A stretch of DNA of 64,000 nt from W0P33-017 sp963640395 (GTDB lineage: Bacteria; Bacillota; Clostridia; Lachnospirales; Lachnospiraceae). The position numbers and the translations under genes were made by a program. The notes under the pieces are model-generated. The model did not search any database and was not told where the DNA came from. It saw nothing but the letters and a program-made list of their open reading frames with translations. Shown piece after piece: positions 1-10,500 of the stretch (the stretch's first letter is position 1; each line of letters opens with the position of its first letter). The stretch is from NCBI GenBank assembly GCA_963640395.1, contig CAVHZH010000001.1, forward strand, positions 26,390 to 90,389, given 5' to 3'.

Positions 1-1009
1 CCGTTGTCATCGGCGCATATGCAATGTAGTAGTTTTCTCCATCCATTTCCAGCTTGGTGACACCACTGTCACCATCAAGTACACTGCTCACCAGTGTGCC
101 AAGCTGCGTATTGTCTGAGGTTCTCAGATCGGTCAGATCCTCTCTGCCGACCATCAGCTCGCCTTCTTCCTTCGGTGAGAAAATCACCTGACCATCCTGA
201 TTGATGATACATGCATAGCCTGCCGTTCCCAGCCGGATATCCGAAACAAGCTTCTCGATATCAGACAGATACATGCCTGCACCTGCAACCCCGATAAATT
301 TGTCGTTCACATAGATCGGTACACCGCACATGATGCCGGTTCCATCCGTATGCGCATCCCTGCTTACCGGTGTGAAATATGTCGTTCCACTCTCCTTTGC
401 GCCTATATACCACGGACGTGTATCTGCCTCATATGGCAGAATCTGTCCATTCTCATCAAACTTAGAGCCGGAAATATAATCAGCCTGAATCAGTATACCC
501 GGCTCGACTGCCACATAGTCAGATGCCATATTTTCAAATTGATTATTCACCTCATAAAGTGTCTCCTGCAAATTGCTCAGCAGCCCGATCCGCTGTGCCA
601 CCTTCGGATCATCCAGATTCTTCACCGATGCAGAGTGCAAAAACTGCACGCTCAGCTCACCGTCACTGTCTGCATCCGGCAATGGGATCTCACGCGCTGT
701 ATATGCTTCCGGATCTGAAAAGATCTTCTCCGTCACATTGGCAAGCATAGACACCTGTGTTTCCAGATCCTCAAATCTGGTATTTGCCAGTCTTGCATTG
801 CAATCCGTCACATCGAGCATCCTCTCACGCAGCTGCTCGGTCATGGATGACGCAGACATATCACCAGCGATATTCGCAAACTCATTGTTCGCCTGCACCG
901 CATTGTCAGTCAACCGGTTCATCTGGGCTGTCATAACCGTCCCTACAGTCACTGTAACCAGAACTACACTTCCCACACACATTGCTATTATTTTTCTTCG
1001 AAGACCCAT
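1..1009 (-). CDS. Cache-domain membrane sensor, partial (C-terminus beyond window)
   Basis: An open frame starts at ATG 1009 and runs off the window edge after 336 codons with no stop. One membrane segment lies near residues 7-28 (start MGLRRKIIAM). It is followed by about 300 residues that read as a double-Cache extracellular ligand sensor, with motifs DTRPWYIGAK, GVAGAGMYLSDIEKLV, YACIINQDGQVIFSPK and ENYYIAYAP. The start overlaps the end of the upstream GNAT gene by about 22 bases, and the ribosome site is GAGGGAGAG-like. It is the last gene seen of an operon with STAS and ATPase-domain proteins. That makes a HAMP plus SpoIIE/PP2C phosphatase C-terminus plausible (inference); a chemoreceptor or a sensor kinase would fit equally well from what is visible. 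Confidence 0.8.
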   Translation of the reverse strand, partial: MGLRRKIIAMCVGSVVLVTVTVGTVMTAQMNRLTDNAVQANNEFANIAGDMSASSMTEQLRERMLDVTDCNARLANTRFEDLETQVSMLANVTEKIFSDPEAYTAREIPLPDADSDGELSVQFLHSASVKNLDDPKVAQRIGLLSNLQETLYEVNNQFENMASDYVAVEPGILIQADYISGSKFDENGQILPYEADTRPWYIGAKESGTTYFTPVSRDAHTDGTGIMCGVPIYVNDKFIGVAGAGMYLSDIEKLVSDIRLGTAGYACIINQDGQVIFSPKEEGELMVGREDLTDLRTSDNTQLGTLVSSVLDGDSGVTKLEMDGENYYIAYAPMTT

Positions 1010-2070
1010 ACTCTCTCCCTCTCTTCATAAAACTGCTGAATCTGCTTCCGGACACGCACAAATTCCTCCGTCAGTACATAATCCTCCATGCAAAGCTCCA
1101 GATCCCCACACCACTGCATATAAAATTGTTCGGTCTGTGCACATGCCGCCTTTAATCCGGTAAAGAAAAATCCCATATGGTGCAGCATCTCATATTCTGC
1201 AATCGCATAACCGCTGTCAGCCGACAATGTAATCTGATAGGTCCAGCATGACTGCTCTCTGTGGAGTGCCATTAGCTGTGCAATCTGTTTTTCAAGATCT
1301 GCCCCGCTTTGCCGGATACAAATCAGCACCGTACGCTGTTGCTCATCGGTCGTAACATCCAGCACTGCCGATGTCTGCGGCAGTTCCCTGCGGTCAAAGC
1401 AAAGCGTATAGGTCATACCCAGCCGCCTGTAGCAGTCCGATATATAATCCGCTAACACCCGTGGCACATAAACGATACCGGCATCTGTCTTTTGTACCGG
1501 CAGGATCATCACACCCTCAGAATGCTTCGGGCAGTGTCCCTTCGGATAGCTGTTCTGCATCTTTTCAGACAGAAAGCTGCCGAGCCTAAAACCGGTAGGA
1601 ATCATTCCCTGTGCCCCGCATACCTTCTGGGTAATCGAATGGAACGTCACCGCATGCACAAACAATGCCTTGGGCTGCATCTGCTTTGCCAATTCAAATG
1701 TGTATTGCACAAATGCCTCCGCCAGTCCATAGCCGCGATACTGGATTCTGAAAATCTGCGAGGCAGGCTCTATAAAATCATCCCCGCGCTCCGTGAATAG
1801 TACAAAAATCTCCATGCCGGCGATCTTACCATCTGTCTCGGCAGTAAAAAATACATAATGATCACTAAGCGCCTTTTCCTTCAGTGTGCTTTCATCATAA
1901 AAATCTCTTTTAAAATAGCTGTCTACATACTCATCCCGGATGCACGCGATCATGCCTTTCTCATCCCCCGGGGCAAACGGTCGCATGGTAAAGCGCCGTT
2001 TTTCTCCGGTGTGTCTATTATACAATTCCCTTGTCACTGCCGGATATTCGCAGTCTGTCTTCAAATGCAT
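988..2070 (-). CDS. GNAT-family N-acetyltransferase-like protein
   Basis: A 360-aa soluble protein. Residues about 28-165 fit a GNAT fold: a substrate-side strand (KRRFTMRPFAPGDEKGM), central strands (DHYVFFTAETDGKIAGME) and an acetyl-CoA pyrophosphate-loop-like motif (FRIQYRGYGLAEAF, RxxGxA-type). The C-terminal half (about 190-360) has alternating strands and helices and may be a second degenerate GNAT domain, as in the other tandem-GNAT proteins of this window. It sits 17 bases after the MATE-ATPase gene and overlaps the Cache sensor, so it belongs to the partner-switching operon. Acetyl acceptor unknown; family assignment moderate. Confidence 0.65.
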   Translation of the reverse strand: MHLKTDCEYPAVTRELYNRHTGEKRRFTMRPFAPGDEKGMIACIRDEYVDSYFKRDFYDESTLKEKALSDHYVFFTAETDGKIAGMEIFVLFTERGDDFIEPASQIFRIQYRGYGLAEAFVQYTFELAKQMQPKALFVHAVTFHSITQKVCGAQGMIPTGFRLGSFLSEKMQNSYPKGHCPKHSEGVMILPVQKTDAGIVYVPRVLADYISDCYRRLGMTYTLCFDRRELPQTSAVLDVTTDEQQRTVLICIRQSGADLEKQIAQLMALHREQSCWTYQITLSADSGYAIAEYEMLHHMGFFFTGLKAACAQTEQFYMQWCGDLELCMEDYVLTEEFVRVRKQIQQFYEERERVWVFEEK

Positions 2071-2086
2071 ATCTAAAAGCTCCCCA

Positions 2087-3859
2087 TTACAATATCACAA
2101 TCAGATTATTTACTCCGAGTGTCCGCCTAAAGCTCACTGATTTTGCTGCCTCCGTGATCATACGCATACCCAGTGACTCGTCCATCAACAGCTCCTCCGC
2201 ACTCATGTTCTCCACCCGCTTCTGATACTCTGCGACCGGATCATAGATCTTGCCGCCGCAGCGGATGCGGAGCAGCACCTCATCCCCGCTGCACATAATC
2301 CGCACATCTGCATACATATCTGTATTGTTTTCAAAGCAGTGCTCATTGACAAGCACCAGCATTTCCTCAAGCGCCAGCGGAAGCATCATCTCATAACGCG
2401 GATCCATCTGCTGCTGTTCGCAGAATTCGCTCATGCGTGCTGACGCAGTCACAGCACCCTCCGGGCTGCCCGGAACAGAAAATGAAATATAATTCTCATC
2501 CTCCTGACGCCGCAGCAGCAGAATTCCCTGCAGATCCGGGCGTTTCTTACATATTATACGTGTGAGTACAACATCGACCGCCAGCGTCGCAAGCTCTCCA
2601 AGTACAAAAGCCGCCATCATCCACTGTTCTGCCCCCGCCTGTACAAACAGCCATGCAAACAATGCCACAAATCCGAACGAGCGCAGAAACGTCAAAATCG
2701 ATGCGAGCGTACGCTGCCCGATCGTCGTATAGAGGAACGTCAGATCGGTAACAATCGCCGCCGGAATCAGGCTAAGCATAATCAGACAGATGGCAACCGC
2801 CGTGCGGATAACCAGCGCATGGGAATTGATGCCGAATGCATGTGCGAGCGGAATACTGCATATACCTGCCAGCACAAACAGGCTGCCCATCAGAATCAGT
2901 GCGTAGCGGACAGCACTTTTCATGAGCATCCGGATACTCATATCATCCTTTTCCCCATAAAACACACCGACAAGCGGTGAAACCGCCTGTCCCGCACCTG
3001 CGACAAAAGCCATCGCAAAATTAAGTACCGAACATGCAACGGCAAACATACTGGCTCCATCCGCGCCGAGCGACTGTAACACCAGACCGTTCAGCACAAT
3101 CGTCCGCAACATATTACAAAGGTTGTTGAGCGCTGCTGCCGCTCCGACACGGCAGATCTGTATACTGTCCCGGAGCGGGTGTGTGATCGCCCCGAAACGA
3201 AGCTGCCTTCCCTTTCCGAAAATTAAAATTCCCATACCGAGCGCGTCAGCTGCCGCCGCGCTGAGTACCACCGCAAGACCGACACCCATCAGCCCCAGTC
3301 CCAGCCGGTAAAAAAGCAGTACGAAAATCACATCCAAAACGCCCATCGCACCGAAAATCAGCATCGAATACTGTCCCCGTCCATCGACACGCAAAAAATT
3401 AAACGGATAATACATCAGCGTCGTAAACACGCCTCCAAGCAGCATCACACGTCCATAAGAAGCAGAGATGTGATACCATTCACCCTGCGCTCCCAAAATG
3501 CCTAAAAACGGCTGAAAAAAGAAAATGCCTGCCACCGAGAAAATGATAGGTACAACAACAGACAGGAACAGCGCAAGTGACGCATAGGCACCGACCTGTG
3601 CGTCATCTTCCTTTCCCATCGCGATCGATACACTGGTCGAACTGCCGATGCTGATCAGACAGCCAAACATTGCAAATATAAACGTGATCGGATTGATCAG
3701 GTTCATCGCTGCCAGTGCCTCTTTCCCATACATATTTCCCGTCAGAAGGCTATTTACAAATGTAATCATTGTAGTTCCCAAAATCGAAATGATCGTGGGT
3801 GCGAGATATTTTCTCAGGGTATGCTTTACAAAATAATTGTTATTCTCCAGTTCTGCCAT
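2087..3859 (-). CDS. MATE-type transporter fused to an anti-sigma-type ATPase domain
   Basis: 590 aa. Residues 1 to about 440 form a polytopic MATE/MOP-type domain with about 12 hydrophobic segments; typical N-terminal features are APTIISILGTTMITFVNSLL and a conserved NLINPI stretch. Residues about 460-590 are soluble and resemble the HATPase_c_2 domain of RsbW/SpoIIAB anti-sigma kinases: an N-box-like LALEEMLVLVNEHCFENN and a G2-like SLGMRMITEAAKSVSFRR ending in a hydrophobic strand. The gene follows a STAS anti-anti-sigma gene by 26 bases, so a membrane-bound partner-switch kinase is a reasonable inference. The DxGxG box is not obvious, so ATP binding or kinase activity is unproven. MATE exporters are normally about 450 aa without this extension. 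Confidence 0.82.
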   Translation of the reverse strand: MAELENNNYFVKHTLRKYLAPTIISILGTTMITFVNSLLTGNMYGKEALAAMNLINPITFIFAMFGCLISIGSSTSVSIAMGKEDDAQVGAYASLALFLSVVVPIIFSVAGIFFFQPFLGILGAQGEWYHISASYGRVMLLGGVFTTLMYYPFNFLRVDGRGQYSMLIFGAMGVLDVIFVLLFYRLGLGLMGVGLAVVLSAAAADALGMGILIFGKGRQLRFGAITHPLRDSIQICRVGAAAALNNLCNMLRTIVLNGLVLQSLGADGASMFAVACSVLNFAMAFVAGAGQAVSPLVGVFYGEKDDMSIRMLMKSAVRYALILMGSLFVLAGICSIPLAHAFGINSHALVIRTAVAICLIMLSLIPAAIVTDLTFLYTTIGQRTLASILTFLRSFGFVALFAWLFVQAGAEQWMMAAFVLGELATLAVDVVLTRIICKKRPDLQGILLLRRQEDENYISFSVPGSPEGAVTASARMSEFCEQQQMDPRYEMMLPLALEEMLVLVNEHCFENNTDMYADVRIMCSGDEVLLRIRCGGKIYDPVAEYQKRVENMSAEELLMDESLGMRMITEAAKSVSFRRTLGVNNLIVIL

Positions 3860-3885
3860 AGTACCCTTTTACTTCCTCTAATTCA

Positions 3886-4185
3886 CTATTCAATCGTCAA
3901 AATACTGCTAAATCCTGACATCTGGAATACCTGACTCACTGCTTCAGGCACATGGATCAAGGTCATGCTTCCACCTTTTGAATTTGCAGTCTTCTGTCCG
4001 ATCAAAAGTGCACGCAGTCCAGCGCTGGAGACATATGCGACCTGACTGAAATCCAATACCAGCTTACTCCCTTTCTGAAATGCCTGTAAAATCGCATTCT
4101 GGAGTTGTGGGCTGGTCGTGGTATCCACACGTCCCTCGATCTGAATCTGGATCACATCTCCTGCTCTTGTCTCTGATATGTTCAT
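3886..4185 (-). CDS. STAS-domain anti-anti-sigma factor (SpoIIAA/RsbV-like)
   Basis: 99 aa from ATG 4185, preceded by GAGGAAGGACG at good spacing; an upstream in-frame ATG at 4236 lacks a ribosome site. The whole protein is a STAS domain: MNISETRAGDVIQIQIEGRV, then the phospho-acceptor region LDFSQVAYVSSAGLRALL with the conserved Ser-Ser-Ala-Gly, then a C-terminal helix (VFQMSGFSSILTIE). Such proteins bind an anti-sigma kinase when unphosphorylated and are inactivated by Ser phosphorylation. It is the first gene of the operon, directly after a clear promoter, with an ATPase-domain partner next. Its target may be a sigma factor or another regulator; none is encoded in the window. Confidence 0.92.
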   Translation of the reverse strand: MNISETRAGDVIQIQIEGRVDTTTSPQLQNAILQAFQKGSKLVLDFSQVAYVSSAGLRALLIGQKTANSKGGSMTLIHVPEAVSQVFQMSGFSSILTIE

Positions 4186-4254
4186 ATTACTTCGTCCTTC
4201 CTCTTTGCCTTTATTGATTTTGCCAAAACACAGCATTTTTTTCTATCTAGTTCT

Positions 4255-4282
4255 ATTATAGCGAATTTGGAAAGAAAGGCAA
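4255..4282 (-). promoter_or_regulatory. Sigma-A promoter of the STAS operon
   Basis: On the minus strand TTGCCT (4277-4282), a 16-base spacer, then TATAAT (4255-4260). It lies about 70 bases upstream of the STAS start and separates this operon from the CIS operon that ends at 4317. Confidence 0.75.
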
Positions 4283-4316
4283 TTCATTTTTTTATTCCTT
4301 TATAAATTATCGTACA

Positions 4317-5417
4317 CTACTGAAGTGTTACCACTCCATCCATAATCTGTTCCTCGTCCAGATTACCGTTCTCAACCTCAAATACCCGCGCATTCATATC
4401 CAGATAATTATGTGAATCAAGTACACCGTCTGATTTCAGGTGTACGATATGAATCCTGCTGCGGATCGGCTTGAACTGGTCAATTAAATACATGAGCTGG
4501 GATTTGACCAGGTCGGTGACCGGATGGCTGACAAGCATAGTCACATCATAGATGCTGTTCCCATACAGCTCCGCCAGATCTTCACGGTCTACACTGCTCA
4601 TATAATCCTGCATCACGTTACGCTCAAGGATCAGTACCTCCTCGCCGAGCACGATCTGGGCAATCCTGCCGATCGCCCGCTTTGTACCCTTCATACGGTT
4701 GAGCGAATATGCCTCCCGCACAAGCGTCCGCAGTACCTGCTCATCGCGGATATCGCAGTCCAGATCAATACCAAGCCATTTGCCGTAAGTATTTAACAGC
4801 TGCACCGGACAGGTATCCACATCCAAAAGCTCCGGTAAATGATCGATATCCTGCTGGAAATCATTATAAATACTCGAAAAAATTGACAGATAGCGGTGGA
4901 AAAAGCTGCCCCGCTCCCTGTATACCTCCGGAAACGTCTGCATGAAATTGTCACCGCCCCGGTCTGCACGGATCTGCTTTACAAAGCCTTTGCCCTCACC
5001 GACAAATTCTATCACAAAATAGAGATAACGTCCTTTCTGCTCATACATCAGGATATCGTTGTGATTGACATGCTTTACAGCATCCACACGTGTGAAAAAT
5101 TCGTGTTTTAATGCTGTCGGCTCGTTCGGATCACATAGGAAATCATCGATCCGCGTCATCTCACCCTCCCGGTAAAACATCGTTTCATTGAGCGCCCGCA
5201 CATAGACGTAGCAAGTCATATCTTCCGGATACTGTGTGTCAAACGAGAGCCTGCCCCAGCTACCGTCATTCGTCGCACAATCCAGTGCCCGCACATAAAT
5301 CGCATGATATGCCTCATGCTCATTCATCACGAGCGTACCGTCCTGCTCCATCGTAAAGCCGACAGTCAGACCCTTCTCTAAGCGATTTTTTTTAATGGAA
5401 TAACATATACCAGCCAT
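4317..5417 (-). CDS. Phage tail protein I-like baseplate protein
   Basis: 366 aa. The N-terminal ~150 residues form a beta-rich domain. The C-terminal ~200 residues resemble tail-protein-I/P2 gpI-type baseplate components: LPELLDVDTCPVQLLNTYGKWLGIDL-like region around 205-235 (read in parts PVQLLNTYGKWLGIDL), LVREAYSLNRMKGTKRAI and a GEEVLILERN segment. In P2-type baseplates gpI works with gpJ at the wedge periphery. Here it follows two baseplate J proteins by 18 bases and is the last gene of the CIS operon. No tail-fibre gene follows, so its N-terminal domain could also serve as a docking surface (inference). No clear terminator is visible after the stop. Confidence 0.8.
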   Translation of the reverse strand: MAGICYSIKKNRLEKGLTVGFTMEQDGTLVMNEHEAYHAIYVRALDCATNDGSWGRLSFDTQYPEDMTCYVYVRALNETMFYREGEMTRIDDFLCDPNEPTALKHEFFTRVDAVKHVNHNDILMYEQKGRYLYFVIEFVGEGKGFVKQIRADRGGDNFMQTFPEVYRERGSFFHRYLSIFSSIYNDFQQDIDHLPELLDVDTCPVQLLNTYGKWLGIDLDCDIRDEQVLRTLVREAYSLNRMKGTKRAIGRIAQIVLGEEVLILERNVMQDYMSSVDREDLAELYGNSIYDVTMLVSHPVTDLVKSQLMYLIDQFKPIRSRIHIVHLKSDGVLDSHNYLDMNARVFEVENGNLDEEQIMDGVVTLQ

Positions 5418-5435
5418 CGTATTCCCCCTTACCTG

Positions 5436-7532
5436 TTACTTAATATGAACATCGATCTCCAGCGAGATCGTTCCCGGATACAGCAGACAGTTGAGCGCCG
5501 GATAAATATCTGTATCCTTCAGCCTTGCCTGATTGCTATGCTGCGGCTGCATCGATAACGCATATACAAATTCTACACACTCCAGATCCTCGATCGCATG
5601 AAATACCTCGTTAAACCGCAGGACATCCCCAAAATTCTTATCTGAGCGGATATAATCTATCTGTTCACGGATCACCTGTTCGATCTGTTCCCTGCAATTT
5701 TTGTAGACCGGCTTGACATAGATCGTACCCCTCACATTGACCGGCTCATAGACCGGAGGGATGATCTCAATCCGTGTTGTGAGCAGTCTGCGGTTTTCTA
5801 ACTCCTGCTCGATGATCTCGCGGTAAGTATCGGACAGACGCGGATGCTCCTCGTCCGTTCCGGGCTTGACAGCGATGCGCACGCGATTATGCTCCTCATC
5901 CATTTCTGCCTTTACCTTATGTATGCACAACTGCGGTGTCTGCTTGACGATCGTCTCATAGTCTGAGGCAGTGACTGCCGTATATGGTGTGTACAGATCA
6001 TCGACAAACCGTTTTCTGACCTCTGGGATGCGCTCCCTGAAACACCCGCCCGTGCCGGCACCCGGATTGCTGAAGCGGATGTCTGACGGCACATGCTTTG
6101 TTGTAAGAACACTTCCGCTGCGGATATTTCCATCCGGACCGTTTGTGATGGCGCAGCCTGCAATAAACAACTGTGCACCGATAAAATCACCGGCATCCTC
6201 AATGCAGATCGTTCCCTTGTTTTCGTACAGTTGGTAATAAAGATTGCCTTCCTCATTGCGTCCGGGACGGACAAAGTCATAGACCGGCTCACCATTTTTA
6301 TCCATGCGCTTTGCGATGATCGAGAAAGAATCTGCCACCACGTGCTTCACCGGCAGATTCAATGTCTGGTTGTCATAGCCGAGCACCGTTCCGATCTTGT
6401 AGCTGCGCATCATTTCCTCTGTATAAGCGACGATGCGGATCGCATTTTTTACCTTTTCCGGAGCATATCCATGACGTTTTTTATCAAACGAATAGACATG
6501 CATTCCATAACCCTCCTGCAACAGATCATAATAGCGTCCCTGCGCATCCGGCGATGACGCATACTCATACCTGCGGTACGAGCCGCCCTTTTCCTCACGC
6601 GCATAGACATGTACGTAGCCCTCCTCCGCGAGGTCACTGAATAATCTGACATTTCCGGGTTTATGGAAGGTCGTGCATGTGCTGAGCGTCTTTTTCTGCC
6701 ATACTTCAAACAGAAAGCCCTGTACTCCGATCAGCTTTGGCCGCACATCATAATCCGCACGGGTTAAGGTCGCACGGATCACATACGCAGGCGATTCAAG
6801 CTCCTCGTATAAAGCGGCTGCCTCCTGCGGCAGACGGATACGCACCTCGCCGCTCATCAAAAAACAGTTTGAATAATCCCGCACCGGCACCTCGACAAAG
6901 CCCTGTTTCGTATAGCACTCCCATTTCATCTGTGCAAATGTATTGCGCCCTTTTTCCGGAAAATCGTTCCGGTTATAGCGGTCTGCTACGTTGATATATA
7001 AAATCAGTTCTTCTCCCGGCTCCGGCAGCGCGTTTGCGCAAAAATACACACTGTCTCCGACCTTCGGATATTCACCGAATACAAAGCCCGGCACCTTGAT
7101 CTCTTTCTCGCATAAATAGCTGTAATCATAATAGACTCCGTCACGCTTGCCGTAAATACCGGTCAGATGTCCGGTATTCAGAAGCGTTACGCGGTTCGTC
7201 TCAAAACACAGCTCACCAATCTGAAACTGCTGGTTCGCCGGCAGATAAACCGGCTCCTTTACATTCTCGGCAGTCAAAAGCAGTCTCGCACATCTGCCCT
7301 TGCGCGCCTGAAAACCAACCAGACGAAGTAGATTTTGTAAAACCGGTGCAGTAACCTGATCGATCATATCCGCCTGTAAGGTTTCGAATGCAGTCAGGCT
7401 CTCGAGTATCGTGATACCGGGATCCGATGCATTGAAATTCGTCCACTCGTCCGTAAACAGCGGGATCTGTGTCAGCGCTTCATTATAACGTTCATCAAAT
7501 GTTTTCTTTTTCAAATTTTTACTATTTAACAT
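5436..7532 (-). CDS. Baseplate J-like wedge protein (second, shorter)
   Basis: 698 aa, of the gpJ/gp6 wedge type. The N-terminus (LNSKNLKKKTFDERYNEAL, then FTDEWTNFNASDPGITILES) is the characteristic start of CIS baseplate proteins; the DPGITxLE motif is shared in variant form with the neighbouring J protein (DPDIGVTIAK). The C-terminal part carries TPYTAVTASDYETIVKQTP, the conserved J element preceding a beta-alpha-beta fold. It follows the larger J protein by 17 bases. Together they probably correspond to the Afp11/Afp12 pair in extracellular CIS. The N-terminal ATG at 7532 has a plausible GGGGAG-like site (in minus-strand CGGGGGAGAATGGC). No unusual features seen. Confidence 0.88.
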   Translation of the reverse strand: MLNSKNLKKKTFDERYNEALTQIPLFTDEWTNFNASDPGITILESLTAFETLQADMIDQVTAPVLQNLLRLVGFQARKGRCARLLLTAENVKEPVYLPANQQFQIGELCFETNRVTLLNTGHLTGIYGKRDGVYYDYSYLCEKEIKVPGFVFGEYPKVGDSVYFCANALPEPGEELILYINVADRYNRNDFPEKGRNTFAQMKWECYTKQGFVEVPVRDYSNCFLMSGEVRIRLPQEAAALYEELESPAYVIRATLTRADYDVRPKLIGVQGFLFEVWQKKTLSTCTTFHKPGNVRLFSDLAEEGYVHVYAREEKGGSYRRYEYASSPDAQGRYYDLLQEGYGMHVYSFDKKRHGYAPEKVKNAIRIVAYTEEMMRSYKIGTVLGYDNQTLNLPVKHVVADSFSIIAKRMDKNGEPVYDFVRPGRNEEGNLYYQLYENKGTICIEDAGDFIGAQLFIAGCAITNGPDGNIRSGSVLTTKHVPSDIRFSNPGAGTGGCFRERIPEVRKRFVDDLYTPYTAVTASDYETIVKQTPQLCIHKVKAEMDEEHNRVRIAVKPGTDEEHPRLSDTYREIIEQELENRRLLTTRIEIIPPVYEPVNVRGTIYVKPVYKNCREQIEQVIREQIDYIRSDKNFGDVLRFNEVFHAIEDLECVEFVYALSMQPQHSNQARLKDTDIYPALNCLLYPGTISLEIDVHIK

Positions 7533-7549
7533 TTGCCATTCTCCCCCGT

Positions 7550-10500
7550 CTACTGCTCATCGACCATCAGATGAACCTGATGTGATCCGCTGCGGCATAC
7601 CATAAACGGATTTTCCTGCACCTGTGCAAGTTCCGTCTCATGCGTTCCGGATTCATCTGTATAGTGCGCGATCAGCAACAGCCTGCGCACGATCGCCTTG
7701 CTCTTTAATACATTCAGCTTCATCAAAAGCTGATTTTCCTTGGGCATTACGCCGATCTTCCAGCCGATGCCGTTTTCACTCTCGACCGGATCAAGGTATT
7801 TCCTCATGCAGCTTTGCAGCTCGTTCTGAATCTCAAAGCTGTCCTCCATCTGTACGCTCTTTGCCCAGATATCTACGCAGATATCAACAAAAATCGGTTC
7901 TACAATATGGATGTGATCCGGCGAGATTGTCAGCTCACACGACTGCATCAAATATTTTTTTAGATTATCCGCGAGATTATGGAACGTATAACTGCCCGCA
8001 CGATAATCCTTTAACAGCACAACAAAGGTAACAGCATCCGGATCCTCTGCTCCGTCAATTCTTCTGCCCGTAACACAGTGTACCTGTGCGATTGTATCGG
8101 AATATGCCAATATTTCACGCTCATAATCACTGATGGATACCAGACGTTTTCTGGATCGTAAAATGTTGGCTCCGCGCGCCAGCGCACTCTCCAGACTCTC
8201 CATGTTGCTGCCGCCGTATGCCTTGAACGGGTTGCTGACGGTATTTAAAAACATAAACCGGGCGCGTGCCTCATTGATCTCGCCCTTGCCGACATTTCCG
8301 AGATGCCCGTCACAGCAGCGGACACGTACCTTGAATGCCACATCATCCGTAACACGGGGTACGTCGATATGCAATCCGTCACCAAAGATCAGGCGGTTGT
8401 TCATGCGGTCTAACACATAGCCGCGCGCATGCAGCCCGTCATCCAGCCGTTCGAGTTCTTCCCATTTTACATAAAATGCAGAGATTTCGCCGCGCAGATC
8501 ATATTCTGCACGCACATTGTTCGGCATCGCATGCAGCATCTGCTGCATCTGCTTTGCGGTATGGCGGTTTTGCTCATTCACCCACACATCCACATCCAAG
8601 ATGTGATCTGTACCAAGCATAAAGTACATATTCGGCAGTACCTCATCCAGATAGAAGTCCTGCTCATCCCTTGTGACGATATTTTCTACCTGCACCGCAT
8701 TCAACCGTACATCATTGATCTTCGGCAGCATATCCTCCGGCTCATCCTCGCGTTTGATACGGCTGCGCGTGATGCGGATCCAGTACATTTGTTTGTTTTC
8801 TAGCACGAGCGATGCCTGATCTGACTGCGGCATGAAAATGACCGTTCCGGTCCTTGTAAAATTAGAGGTATGATCTACAACTTTCATCTGACGGAATCCG
8901 CTGCGCGTGCTGTATTCAAACCTGCACCGCAGTCCATCATAATAATTGCCCTCCGCAATATCAAAATACAGGCTGACCGGTCCGCGATCCATCCGGTTTT
9001 TAAAGCCCAGATACAATGCATCATCGCTGTAAAGCCCGACTCCGAATGCCACAAACGAACGGTGCTCCTTGAGCAGCTTTGTACAGTCAATCTTCCTCGT
9101 CGTGTTGACCGCAACGAGCTTTTGCGGCTCTACATAATGCTCCTTATAACAATAAGAGATCTTCAGATCCTGAATATGCGGATAATGATGGATACTCGGA
9201 CGCATGTAACAGTTGTCAGATTTTAACAACTGGATGCGCAGCACACGACCCTCATATGCACCGCTGGCTGTCGTTTCCCAATCGGACGGGCATACAAATT
9301 CCAGTTCATATCTGCCCTTCTTATCCTGCATGAAAAGCTGTCTGTACTCCTGACGGCATTCAAGCTTTTTCCAGCCAATTCCATTGAAATATTCGATCGA
9401 AATCTCCTCTGCATACACATCCGCAGGCATATCGGTATAGACTACGCGCGGCTTGCGCTTGATGATCTTTAAATCGTCCTGCTCCTGACGCTTTGTCAGC
9501 TCCACCATATGCTCCGGGTAAGTCACATCAAAGGAAATCGTCACGACTGCACCCGATTTGGCAAAATAATTATTATGTCCGATATAACACTCCTGATAAA
9601 GTGCCAGAGTATCCCCGAACGGGTCAAAGGACTGCACATCGAGATCCGTCGTTCCATTATTCACAGATTCCGGCAGCTGCTCCTTTCCCTCGGACGAAAA
9701 AGCAATTTTTGAGATCGCATAATTTTCCAAGACAGGCTCTTTCGTATCGAGAACAATGAGCTGATACTCACTTCCATCGATCATCAAGCTGTCAACCTCA
9801 GGGGCTTGCGCGTCCTTGCGCAGACAAAACGTCTCCCCATCATCCATCTGTGCCACCTGCGTGTACAGATGAAGCTCACCTGCTCCGTAATAGCTGAAAC
9901 GGTATCTGCCCGCACTGATCTGGTCAAGCAGCTTCTGATCTCCGGCTATTCGCACATATAACGGATTATCTGCGGTATCAAAGGCACTCTCGTGATAGAA
10001 CAGCAATGCATTTTTTGAAATATTCGCCTCTTTTCCAAACAGGTGGAACGGCTGTATCCGCATCGCTGCCTGCTGCTCCAGTTCTCCATAGGAAAGCGTA
10101 TCACCGACAGCTTCCTCCTCTTTTGTATTCTGCGGAATCAGCTCCGGCTCCTGATAACTGCCAAGCAGTGGCATGACATAACCTTCCTTGCCCCTCGTCA
10201 TAAACGCAGTTGAAAATACCGCATTGGACACATAGATACTGTTCGATGTCTCAAAGATAATCGGTTCTTCCGCATCATCCGGCTGCGAGAGCAGCTGTGT
10301 TCCACGCGGGATCTCCACACCGGGAACCGTATCATTGACCAGATCAAACAATACCAGCGCACTCGCAGGCTTTGCCGGCAGCAGTGAAATATCAAGCATA
10401 TTGACAAATTCGGTATGATATTTCTCGATGACCTCGTTATACATGGCGATATTATCGCTCATCTGCCCCGCAAAAATCTTAGCGATCGTCACACCGATAT

